Source: LMUY01 sp964235495 (lineage in GTDB: Bacteria; Pseudomonadota; Alphaproteobacteria; Acetobacterales; Acetobacteraceae). Taken from it: DNA of 64,000 nt. A program made the position numbers and the translations under genes. The stretch lies in assembly GCA_964235495.1 (NCBI GenBank), contig CAXSAX010000004.1, forward strand, positions 1 through 64,000, written 5' to 3'. This document shows positions 54,501 through 61,625 of the stretch, piece by piece. The notes beneath the pieces are model-generated. The model did no database searches, had not been told where the DNA came from, and worked only from the letters and a program-made list of their open reading frames with translations. The stretch's first letter is position 1; every line of letters starts with the position of its first letter.

Positions 54501-54844
54501 TGTCGCTGCATCGCTCCGAGGGTTTTGGCCGGGGCCCTGCCGAAGCCATGGCGTTGGGCATCCCAGTCGTCCTGACCGGCTACTCCGGAACCAACGATTT
54601 CGCGGATGCGGGCTGCGCATGCATGGTGGGCTACGATCTGGTGCCCGTGCCTGCGTCCGGCTACCCGGGCGTGGAAGGCCAGCTCTGGGCGGAGGCCGAC
54701 GTGGACGACGCCGCGCGCTGCCTGCGCTGGGTGTTCGATCATCCGCAAGCCGCCCGCGAGATGGGCCGGCGCGGCCAGGCCAAGGTGCAAGCCATGCTGT
54801 CCCCGGCGCTGGCCGGCGCGGCGATCGTCGGCTTGCTGCACTGA
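51599..54844 (+). CDS. large two-domain glycosyltransferase with internal repeats
   Basis: A 1081-residue protein joining two glycosyltransferase domains. The N-terminal domain (about 5-280) is GT-A/GT8-like, with FTIASANYISLAATLMQSVR and a DxD site D105-P-D107 in AAIYLDPDIRLY. The C-terminal domain (about 735-1081) is GT4-like GT-B, with RKNPQAVIEAFGRAF and the EX7E motif E974...E982 in SEGFGRGPAEAMALG. Between them lie four repeats of an LWxxRxDLxxAFxL...YLxWL module (near residues 356, 453, 596 and 661). GTG 51599 is preferred; an in-frame start at 51548 lies before a hairpin. No membrane helix. It probably adds sugars to a surface glycan, as acyltransferase genes follow. Confidence 0.8.
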   Translation: MSASGPAAVFTIASANYISLAATLMQSVRDFHPELPRFIVLSDAPAMLDGLDLAAELIPCSDLDVPLLGNMALWYSVVEFNTALKPFVFQHLLERRRLAAAIYLDPDIRLYAPLDDVLDALPSHSLVLTPHITEPLQDGKHPSDLAILKSGLYNLGFAAVSNDADGLAMLRWWGERLFAHGRIDVPGHMFTDQRWMDLAPLFVERCKLLRHPGYNVAYWNLAHRRVRLDEAGWTVNGLPLKFFHFSGIQPDDPAVFSRHQDRFAVSQLGPVAKLCDEYRAAVLRNGWRRTSRIPYGHAAFADGRPVADAMRHWLLRALDDGHLPPGVQLTLASTFFDAEDDSPVGGGRLTRFSHQLWRDRADLRNAFDLATAEGCEGYLDWLCLGAAEQGGVERRNAQAARRLRHQGFPPPWPRLATQSWDGPARDASDWLTGSVAFTLEGAPARIERQAALLWELRDDLRRCFPLQTHEQLGDYQLWVLTDGMAEGIIQADLFTPAFLAWLAQPAAAGAGYGDVPVTQGMVATRKSSHARDGLQAWPEFPTGRRGRMEHAWWFACIAPRQFGWPDAVTAPVRAYFDAPSDFVLGQYRFTRGMMVPWEVRDDLQAAFPLHNEASCWQYLGWLLGQGAREYRLCITDLCPGLREFLASPCPEHPRLSRLLRYVHAQREDLQQAFDLTRPTDVVRLLEWSRPGLADHLQASGQAALQLPLDPPMPLLPLPPVSVRLALTGDWAVPSGIGEDLRSTARALGACGFTDYIIVNLPDGAVLTADGAELPRGTPVQVAWNIIFHNADTAMRDWIALRRLGISAGRTAAHWQWELERLPSTWLSAFSFCDEVWASSRFVLDCFAAEARRLVRLLHPAVDLPQASAAPARSRFGLDMEATVFLFMFDVASYATRKNPQAVIEAFGRAFPAGDEPVQLLIKSQNAALQPALWTGLQELATDRRVILRDEQLDRADLVGLLAAADAFVSLHRSEGFGRGPAEAMALGIPVVLTGYSGTNDFADAGCACMVGYDLVPVPASGYPGVEGQLWAEADVDDAARCLRWVFDHPQAAREMGRRGQAKVQAMLSPALAGAAIVGLLH

Positions 54845-55034
54845 AGTGCGCCAGAAAAAATCTTTACGGCAACGGGCTGGCACAGGCCGGATGTCCTCAG
54901 CGGCATAGGCGCTCTCCCGCATTGCGTTCGCATTTTACTGCTATGACGCAAAACCTTATGCTAGGTTGTCTATCGATTAACCCAAAAAAGCTACTAGCCT
55001 TGTCGGAAAGCTCTGACTCTTGTAGGGAACACCC

Positions 55035-56144
55035 ATGACGCCGCAGCATCTTGCGTTGGGTGCAAGCCAAGGATCGCAGCAGATACGCTCAGTTCAAGCG
55101 CTGCGAGCGATTGCTGCCCTTTTCGTTGTCACCTATCACAGCACTATACTTTGGCGTGACAAATCGCCTCTGGAGTCTGTTGGAGCCTGGAATAACGGCA
55201 ATTCAGGCGTTGACCTGTTCTTCGTCATCAGTGGCTTCATCATGATGGTGTCGTCACAACGTTTACGGCGGCAACAGGACGGCTGGCTCAAGTTCATCCG
55301 GCTTCGGCTGGTGCGCCTGGTGCCGCTCTACTGGCTTGCAACGGCTGTCAAGCTCGCTGTCGTCCTGGCCGTTCCTGCCGTGGCGCTGCATACTTACCCC
55401 AATGCGTGGAATGCTGTTGCCTCGCTGCTGTTCCTTCCATCCGTGGACGCAACCGGCGCCGTTATTCCAGTCCTTGGCGTAGGTTGGACGCTCTCGTTCG
55501 AGATGCTGTTCTACGCGACGTTCGCGGCAGCGCTCTACCTGTCGCTCAACCCGCTCGCCGTCGTAACGCCCGCCATGATCGGGCTCGCGGCGTTGTCTGT
55601 CGCAAAGCAGGCATACTGGCCAGCGGCCGCGACCCTTGCTGACCCGATCGTCCTGGAGTTTGTCTTTGGCCTGCTTATTGGCCACCTGGCCCTGGCGGGC
55701 GACTTGCGCCAAACGCACAAGTCATTGGCGATCCTGGTCGGCATCGCCGGCTTGGCTATCATGATCCTGATGCCCACGCACGACCGTTGGGAGCGGGTGC
55801 TGATCTGGGGCGTCGCCGCAGCTGCCACTTTATGGGCCGCATTGGCGGTGGAGACCTGGGCCGGCCGCGCCATTCCGAAGCCGCTGATCAGCATCGGGGA
55901 AGCATCCTATTCCCTATATCTCACGCATGGCTTCGTGCTGCCGGTCATAGGAGCCGTCATCGGCAGTGCTCACCTGCTGCCACTCGCCACAGGCCTGGCG
56001 CTCGTCCCAGCGTGCCTGGTTGCCAGCACTGCCCTTTCTCTGCTGGTCTACCAGTATGTCGAGATGCCAATGACCAACTGGCTTCGAGCATCGTTCAATG
56101 GCCAGCGACTCAGCAGCCACGCCACGCCGCAGGCACGAATTTAA
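55035..56144 (+). CDS. acyltransferase family 3 membrane protein (exopolysaccharide/lipopolysaccharide type)
   Basis: A 369-aa integral membrane O-acyltransferase with about ten helices. Family marks: RSVQALRAIAALFVVTYHST with the conserved His, SGVDLFFVISGFIMM, RRQQDGWLKFIRLRLVRLVP and SYSLYLTHGFVLPVIGAVIG. It likely adds acetyl or another acyl group to a glycan. The ATG at 55035 follows an AT-rich 190-bp spacer that should hold its promoter. Confidence 0.88.
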   Translation: MTPQHLALGASQGSQQIRSVQALRAIAALFVVTYHSTILWRDKSPLESVGAWNNGNSGVDLFFVISGFIMMVSSQRLRRQQDGWLKFIRLRLVRLVPLYWLATAVKLAVVLAVPAVALHTYPNAWNAVASLLFLPSVDATGAVIPVLGVGWTLSFEMLFYATFAAALYLSLNPLAVVTPAMIGLAALSVAKQAYWPAAATLADPIVLEFVFGLLIGHLALAGDLRQTHKSLAILVGIAGLAIMILMPTHDRWERVLIWGVAAAATLWAALAVETWAGRAIPKPLISIGEASYSLYLTHGFVLPVIGAVIGSAHLLPLATGLALVPACLVASTALSLLVYQYVEMPMTNWLRASFNGQRLSSHATPQARI

Positions 56145-56167
56145 TCCCGCAACATTCATCTCCGCCG

Positions 56168-56200
56168 CTGCCCGGCTCACCTCCCGCTTACCCCGGGCAG
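56168..56200 (+). terminator. hairpin after the first acyltransferase gene
   Basis: CTGCCCGG (56168-56175) pairs with CCGGGCAG (56193-56200) across a 17-nt loop, 24 nt after the stop codon. No T-run. A moderate candidate. Confidence 0.4.
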
Positions 56201-56345
56201 GGCTGAAAATCTGCGCTCAACAAGCCGAGATTATCCGGTGAAAGACGAACCCTGCTAGCGATTGACCGTTTTCGCAGCAGGAGTTAACAGATTTTTGATG
56301 AATTTTGCTCTCCACAATGCCACTCCTGTCTTAATCATGGGAGAA

Positions 56346-56361
56346 TCCAGAATTTTCTGGA
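56346..56361. promoter_or_regulatory. short inverted repeat upstream of the second acyltransferase gene
   Basis: TCCAGAA (56346-56352) and TTCTGGA (56355-56361) are exact reverse complements with a 2-nt spacer, 30 nt before the ATG. Such compact palindromes are often operators of dimeric regulators, though a small RNA stem is also possible. The 246-nt spacer around it is AT-rich compared with neighbours. Confidence 0.35.
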
Positions 56362-56391
56362 GCGACCCAACCGTTCGAGCGGTGGCGATTC

Positions 56392-57594
56392 ATGTCCAAT
56401 AATATGACTCTGGCGCATTCAAATGTCGTCTTACAGGGCGCTGCCACTGCCCGTCCGTGCGCCACCCAGGCTTTAGGTCCCAACAGCGTTGCCTTTCTCG
56501 ACATCCTGCGTGCGTTTGCAGCGAATCTGGTCCTGTTTGGCCACGGCTCCAACATCTTCGGAACGGGGTTGCGCATCCCCACCGGCATCATCGGCGTCAG
56601 CATCTTCTTCATTCTTTCCGGATTTCTGATCCTGCAATCCAGCGTCAGCCGTCTCCAGCGGCCCGGGCCTTATTTTGCGCCATACATAATCGACCGTTTC
56701 GCCCGCATCTTCACCGCCTACGTCCCCGCCCTCATCTTCGTCGCCATCGTCAACGCGGTCATCGATCTCGGCCAGTGGGGGCAGGCCGGCATCGCAACCG
56801 GCCCGGTCGCCTTCCTGGGCAACTTGCTCCTCCTGCAAGACTACCCGTTGTTCCAAGCCGCCAGCCATGTCGTCGGCGACGCGCTGTATGTCCGCCCATA
56901 CAACGGTGCCGAGCCGTTCTGGACCGTGTCGATCGAGTTTTGGATCTATGTCGTGTTTGGGCTCGGCTTCTTCGGCTTGATGGCGCGGGAGCGCATCAAC
57001 CTGCTGGCTGGCCTCGTGCTGGGAGCCATTGCCCTGCCGGTCGCAGCCTGGAATGCCGCCGCCGGCGGCGGCAATGGACTGACGCTGGTATGGCTGTTCG
57101 GGGCGGCAGCGGCCCATGTCTGGGTTACTGCCGGGCACCGCAGTACCCACAAGGTGCAGCTCGGGCTCATCGTCGGCTTGGCAGCCGCTGTGTGCCTGGC
57201 TGGCCGCGGTCTCAAAACCGGCTGGAACTTTCAGGATCTCGGCATGGCTGCCTGCATCGTCCTGGTGTTCATCAGCGGCGTCTCGATCATGGAGGGCCTA
57301 CGCCCCTTGCCTCAATTGGTGCGCCGCGCCTGCGCCGTTTTGGCCTCGTACAGCTACAGCCTCTACCTCGTCCACAATACGGTGTTCATTGTCGTGCTGC
57401 GTCTCTACGGCCATGCACTCGGCGCGGCGGCGCTGCCTTGCGCATTCGCGCTCGCCCATCTCGTAGCCTACGCGGTCTATTGGCTGTTTGAGCGGCACCA
57501 CCGCCATGTCGGTCGCGTGTTGAAAACCTATCTCGCTTTGCCAAGCCGCCCTACGGCGCTAGCGGTCCGTCTTGCCGCGTCGGCCTCCCGTTAG
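56392..57594 (+). CDS. acyltransferase family 3 membrane protein, second copy
   Basis: A 400-aa integral membrane acyltransferase. VAFLDILRAFAANLVLFGHG has the conserved Arg-His arrangement, then TGIIGVSIFFILSGFLILQS, IDRFARIFTAYVPALIFVAI, EPFWTVSIEFWIYVVFGLGF and SYSLYLVHNTVFIVVLRLYG. It differs clearly from the gene just upstream (different helix 1 and lengths), so it is not a recent duplicate. ATG 56392 begins a 35-residue hydrophilic N-terminus. A modifier of the same surface glycan is the simplest idea. Confidence 0.88.
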   Translation: MSNNMTLAHSNVVLQGAATARPCATQALGPNSVAFLDILRAFAANLVLFGHGSNIFGTGLRIPTGIIGVSIFFILSGFLILQSSVSRLQRPGPYFAPYIIDRFARIFTAYVPALIFVAIVNAVIDLGQWGQAGIATGPVAFLGNLLLLQDYPLFQAASHVVGDALYVRPYNGAEPFWTVSIEFWIYVVFGLGFFGLMARERINLLAGLVLGAIALPVAAWNAAAGGGNGLTLVWLFGAAAAHVWVTAGHRSTHKVQLGLIVGLAAAVCLAGRGLKTGWNFQDLGMAACIVLVFISGVSIMEGLRPLPQLVRRACAVLASYSYSLYLVHNTVFIVVLRLYGHALGAAALPCAFALAHLVAYAVYWLFERHHRHVGRVLKTYLALPSRPTALAVRLAASASR

Positions 57595-57706
57595 GGTACT
57601 GACCCGACCAAATGGGATTACACGTCGGATAGAATCATCGTGAAACCAGGGTTGGATCGTTTTGCGCGCATCCGTCGGCACGCAGAATGCGCCAAAGCGC
57701 CGGGCG

Positions 57707-58924
57707 CTACGGCGTCCCGTTATCCGCCGAGGCCCGCAGCCGGTCGGGATTCTGGATGTTGCCGTACCAGCCCGAAATCTCCTGCACCACGATCGTCCAG
57801 CCATCCGGCATCCCATCGTTGTCCTTGGCCCGCGATGCGCCGGGGGAAAAGCTAGGGATTGCCTGGTTGCCGATGATGAGGTGCATCCCGACCGTCTTCT
57901 GCTGGCCATCTGCCGGGTCGATGTAGGTCTGCTGCGGATATTCCATGTAGCTCGTGGCCACCAGCTTGCCGTCCACCAGCAAGTCGATAAGGTTGCTGCC
58001 GTCGCCGCGCCAGTTGCCGACCAGGTCGTGGAACTCCGCTGACCAGTCGAACGGCGTACGCTCGAACGGCGGCGCGTAGCCCTGGCCATAGTATTTCCAG
58101 CCATCGCCGTTGGCCCAGTACACTGCATGCGGCTTGACCTGCCAGTGCGTGCCGTAGATGTCGGGGGTGCCGAAGTCGATCTGGTAGCCGGTCGGCACGC
58201 TGTTGCTTTTGCGGGAATAGTTGTCGTTCCAGTCGATCTCGAAGCTGAGCGGCGTCAGGCGTGCCAGCGCGTCCGGGCCGCCGAAACCCTTATACGGATC
58301 CTCGCCGGGGCCAGGCGGCCGCTGCTGCCCGCTGGCCAGCCAGATCGGCGCCCAGGCATGGTCGCCCTTGGGGCTGCGATAACGCACCTTCAGCACCGTG
58401 CCGGGCCGCCACTCGAACGGCAGCCGCACCATGGCGCCCCAAACGTGACCGGGGCTGCAGTCGGCGTGGTTGTGCGAGCAGATCGCCCGCAGGTGCATCC
58501 CATCCGCCTCCATCACATGCAGGTCGTCCGGCGCGCCGACCGGGTAATGCCGCGCCACCGCCGCAAAGGTGTTGTTGTTGGACTGCCCCGTGTCCATCGG
58601 ACTACCGATCGCAGATTTCAGGTCGCCATACAGGTAATTGAGAAAGAATCGGTCCCGGATGGACTGCCCCGTCATCATGTTGGCCCCGCGCTGGCCACTG
58701 CCCAGCACGAGCGAGAACGCGTTGCGCGAACCCGGCGTCATCGTCAGCCCATCCCCCGGCGTCGCATCAGCCACCACGGGCAGCTTCTCGGGCGACGGAT
58801 TGTTGGGCGTGATGAGGAAATCCCCGTCCGTCTCGTGCGCGCCAGCCGGTTCCGCGACGGCCAGCTGCGCCGGCAGCACGCCCGCAGTCACGGCGGCCAG
58901 CAACTTCGCAAGGGTGGCGTTCAT
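57707..58924 (-). CDS. secreted GH16-like/concanavalin A-fold protein
   Basis: A 405-aa exported protein with a signal peptide (LLAAVTAGVLPAQLAVA, cleavage near VA|EP). The jelly-roll region includes RLPFEWRPGTVLKVRYRSPK, then E229IDWND234 and VGNWRGDGSNLIDLLVDGKL. GH16 enzymes use E-x-D-x-x-E; here the third acidic position is Asp, so catalysis is uncertain. ATGATG at 58927-58922 follows GGAGG; I choose the second ATG (58924) for spacing. The stop of the upstream 117-aa gene is nested in these codons. It may cleave or bind the surface glycan made by the neighbouring transferases. Confidence 0.7.
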   Translation of the reverse strand: MNATLAKLLAAVTAGVLPAQLAVAEPAGAHETDGDFLITPNNPSPEKLPVVADATPGDGLTMTPGSRNAFSLVLGSGQRGANMMTGQSIRDRFFLNYLYGDLKSAIGSPMDTGQSNNNTFAAVARHYPVGAPDDLHVMEADGMHLRAICSHNHADCSPGHVWGAMVRLPFEWRPGTVLKVRYRSPKGDHAWAPIWLASGQQRPPGPGEDPYKGFGGPDALARLTPLSFEIDWNDNYSRKSNSVPTGYQIDFGTPDIYGTHWQVKPHAVYWANGDGWKYYGQGYAPPFERTPFDWSAEFHDLVGNWRGDGSNLIDLLVDGKLVATSYMEYPQQTYIDPADGQQKTVGMHLIIGNQAIPSFSPGASRAKDNDGMPDGWTIVVQEISGWYGNIQNPDRLRASADNGTP

Positions 58925-59277
58925 CATGTCCTCCGTGCCGCCGCACCCTCTACCGGCTCTGCCGCGTCCGGCAAAGCCGCGAACCATTCAGCGTAGCAGG
59001 TGGTGCGCGCCATGCGCCGGGTCAGGTCGGGCGCCCCGTCCAGCCACCAGGGCGGTCCGCGTTCGCCGAGGGCACGTTTCGCCGCGTCCAGCCTTTGCCG
59101 CGCCGCCTCCCGTCCGACCTGGTCGCCGGCGCGCATCGCCCGGCCTTTGTCCCGCCTTGCATCCATCAGCGCGTGGGTCAGCCCGGCCCGCTCCGCTTCT
59201 GCCAGCCCTGGGTTCGTGCATCGCCAGAGCCGGCCGCGCACCACGAGGTAGCGCCCATCCGGCGTGACCGGCGGCAC
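58924..59277 (-). CDS. conserved hypothetical protein (117 aa)
   Basis: Soluble, Arg/Ala-rich protein with the pattern DGRYLVVRGRLWRCTNPGLA, an Arg-rich helix and AAKRALGERGPPWWLDGAPD near residue 75, then MARTTCYAEWFAAL. I recall similar proteins of unknown function in many proteobacteria. It starts 3 nt after the aminotransferase stop and its stop overlaps the start of the GH16-like gene, so it is in the middle of a three-gene unit. Confidence 0.75.
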   Translation of the reverse strand: MPPVTPDGRYLVVRGRLWRCTNPGLAEAERAGLTHALMDARRDKGRAMRAGDQVGREAARQRLDAAKRALGERGPPWWLDGAPDLTRRMARTTCYAEWFAALPDAAEPVEGAAARRT

Positions 59278-59280
59278 GGC

Positions 59281-60468
59281 TCAGGCCAGCGCGTCGGCCA
59301 TGCGGTCCAGTGCCGTGCCTAGCTGGGCCGCATCCCGGCAGACGCACATCCGCAGCCATCCCGCTCCGGCGGCGCCGAACAGCTCGCCCGGCGTCAGCCC
59401 GACCCGCGCTCGCTCCAGCAAGTGCAGGCAGGCAACACGGCCATCCGGCCAGCCCTCGACCTGGAAGAAGGCGTACATTCCGCCCCGTGGCGGCTCAGTC
59501 AGCCGCACCCGGGAAACCGCCCCCAACCGGCCATGCGCCAGCGCCACTCCGGCGCGGCAGCGTTCCCGCATCTCCGAGACCAGCGTCTCGCCCTCGCTCA
59601 GCGCCGTCGCCCCGGCGTCCTGGATGAAGTCGGCAGTGCCGCTGTTCAGGTATTGCGTCATGGCGCCCAGCTTGTCCGCGACGGAGGCCGGGTGGGTCAG
59701 CCAGCCGAGCCGGAAGCCGGTCATCGCCCAGGCCTTGCTGAAGCTGTTGATCCCCATGACGAGGTCGTCCGGCTCCGCCAGGGCCAGCAGGGACGGCGCG
59801 GGGTCGCCGCCGAAGCAAAGCCGGCCATACACGTCGTCGGTGATGATCCAGATGCCACGCTCCCGCCCCATCGCGAGCAACGCCTGCACATCCTCCTGGG
59901 TGGCAGTCCAGCCGGTGGGGTTGGCGGGCGAGGAGAACAGGATCGCCCGCGTCCGCGCGTCGCACAGCGCGGCCACGCGGCCGATGTCCAGCGTCCAGCG
60001 ATTATCCTGCAACCTCAATGGGCAAGGCCGCGCTTCGGCGCCCGCGACGTGGATCGCATTGGGAATGTTGGGCCATTGCGGCGTGAGATAGACGGCGTTG
60101 GCGCCGCCTTCCAGCACCAGGCCGAGCGCCAGCGCCACCGCCTGCATCCCGCCCGGCGTCACGGTGCTGCGGTCCGGCCCGAACGGCCGGCTGTGCAGCC
60201 GGGCCTGGTAGGTGGACAGCGCCGCCGTCAGCGCCGGGTTGCCGCGCATGGTCGGCACGTAGAAGGTTCGGCCGGCGTCCAGGGCACGCTTGGCCGCGTC
60301 CCGGATGAATGGCGGCGTCACCACGTCGCCCTCGCCGAACCACAGCGGGATAACATCGCGCAGGTGCCGGGCCCGCTCGGCCAAGCCGGCGATGTTGTCC
60401 GTCACGAGATCCTGGATTTGCGGGCGGATGCGGGTCTCGGGGCCACCCGGGCGGACGTTGGAGATCAT
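59281..60468 (-). CDS. class I/II PLP-dependent aminotransferase
   Basis: Fold-type I aminotransferase of 395 aa. FGEGDVVTPPFIRDAAKRAL, TFYVPTMRGNPALTAALSTY, SSPANPTGWTATQEDVQALL, IITDDVYGRLCF and the PLP Schiff-base Lys245 in INSFSKAWAMTGFRLGW are present, as is LRMCVC near the C-terminus with the substrate-binding Arg. ATG 60468 is used; a longer frame to 60546 is not supported. The amino donor and acceptor are not deducible. It heads the unit with the 117-aa and GH16-like genes. Confidence 0.88.
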   Translation of the reverse strand: MISNVRPGGPETRIRPQIQDLVTDNIAGLAERARHLRDVIPLWFGEGDVVTPPFIRDAAKRALDAGRTFYVPTMRGNPALTAALSTYQARLHSRPFGPDRSTVTPGGMQAVALALGLVLEGGANAVYLTPQWPNIPNAIHVAGAEARPCPLRLQDNRWTLDIGRVAALCDARTRAILFSSPANPTGWTATQEDVQALLAMGRERGIWIITDDVYGRLCFGGDPAPSLLALAEPDDLVMGINSFSKAWAMTGFRLGWLTHPASVADKLGAMTQYLNSGTADFIQDAGATALSEGETLVSEMRERCRAGVALAHGRLGAVSRVRLTEPPRGGMYAFFQVEGWPDGRVACLHLLERARVGLTPGELFGAAGAGWLRMCVCRDAAQLGTALDRMADALA

Positions 60469-60548
60469 GCGGCAGCCTAGTGCGGTGTAGTGCCGGAGGG
60501 AACCGCCGGCCCCCGCGCCGCGCTTGTCCGGCCAGAGGAGAGCCAAAC

Positions 60549-60758
60549 ATGACCCCGACCGAAGACGCCCTGCCCGACGACGCGCCTGAGCCTACCCGCT
60601 ACCAGGAGAACGCGACAGCGGAGAAGGACCCAGTGGCCAACGCCAAGGTCGATCGCGAAGTGGCGGCCATCACCCGCACGGTGCAGCCGCACAGCGACGC
60701 CCCTTCCCGCAGCGGCATCACCGGCGGCGGCACCGGCGCGGACAGCGAGCGCGGCTGA
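60549..60758 (+). CDS. small hydrophilic hypothetical protein
   Basis: A 69-residue protein, acidic and Thr/Ala/Pro-rich, with no membrane segment (MTPTEDALPDDAPEPTRYQE start, SRSGITGGGTGADSERG end). GGAG lies 9 nt before ATG 60549 and codon usage is like that of the neighbours, so it is likely real. It is divergent from the aminotransferase and converges on the YcjF-like gene. No function can be given. Confidence 0.5.
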   Translation: MTPTEDALPDDAPEPTRYQENATAEKDPVANAKVDREVAAITRTVQPHSDAPSRSGITGGGTGADSERG

Positions 60759-60767
60759 ACCCGCTGG

Positions 60768-61625
60768 CTACGGTTCCGGCGGCACTGGGCTACAGGCGGC
60801 GGCGGTGGAGCGGGCCAGCAGCATCATCCGCCGTGCCGCCACCCCCGCCCCGGCCATCTCGCCGAGCGCGTGCGTCAGCAGCGGGTTGGACAGCAAGGCG
60901 TGTGCCGCCGCGTTGACCGCGACCTCAGACCCAGCCACCAGTCCCGCCGCGAGCACGCTGCGCCGCAGCAGGCCCAGCGTGCCGAGCAGGCCCGGCCGCA
61001 TCCCATGCAGCGCCGCCACCTGGCGCACCAGCCGCACCCCGCGCCACGCCACCAGCAGCACCGCCAGCGACGGCGCCGGGGTGGCCGCAATGCCGGCCGC
61101 CATCTGGAACGCGGCCGTCCGGCCAAGCGCGTCCGCCCGGGCTCGCATGGCCGCAGCCGGGCCGGCGCGCAACAACGCCAGGATCGCGTCCGGATCGTTG
61201 GCAGCGTCGATCGCCGGCACCAACACGCCTGCTTCGGGCAGCGTGACGGCCCAAGCACGGGCGGCGGCATGAATGCGGCCGGCCTCGCCGCTGCCCAGGG
61301 CGGCGCGCAGCCGGTCCACCCGGGACAGGCCGAACAGCCCGCGCAGCTCTCGCGCCACGGCGGCGAATAGCAGGCCAAACCCGGCGGCCGCCACGGCCAA
61401 CGTTACCCAGCCGAGCCAGGCCGCCCGGTCAAACTGCGCAGCCACGAAGTTAGCCGTCTGCAACGCGGCCAACCCCACCGCCAGCACGGCGATCCCGGCC
61501 AATGCCAACCCGGCGCCGCCCGCGCGCGGCGCCGGGTCCAGCACGGGCTCAGCGGCCAATGACGGCGGCTCCAGCCGGGGTGCCGCCGCGTCCTCTATCA
61601 CCACGCGCGGTCCGGACCCCCTCAC
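60768..61625 (-). CDS. YcjF-like DUF697 membrane protein
   Basis: A 285-aa inner-membrane protein of the TIGR01620/DUF697 family. Two N-terminal helices (about 37-58 and 71-92), then DRLRAALGSGEAGRIHAAAR and the conserved DUF697 end region LLRRSVLAAGLVAGSEVAVN. It overlaps ycjX by 4 nt, the usual ycjX-ycjF pair. The pair is linked to envelope stress in Escherichia coli, but its biochemical function is not known. Confidence 0.88.
   Translation of the reverse strand: MRGSGPRVVIEDAAAPRLEPPSLAAEPVLDPAPRAGGAGLALAGIAVLAVGLAALQTANFVAAQFDRAAWLGWVTLAVAAAGFGLLFAAVARELRGLFGLSRVDRLRAALGSGEAGRIHAAARAWAVTLPEAGVLVPAIDAANDPDAILALLRAGPAAAMRARADALGRTAAFQMAAGIAATPAPSLAVLLVAWRGVRLVRQVAALHGMRPGLLGTLGLLRRSVLAAGLVAGSEVAVNAAAHALLSNPLLTHALGEMAGAGVAARRMMLLARSTAAACSPVPPEP

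Noticed and set aside
55035..57594. The two acyltransferase genes as a recent tandem duplication
   Set aside because: Their first helices, lengths and conserved loops differ clearly, so they are separate family members.
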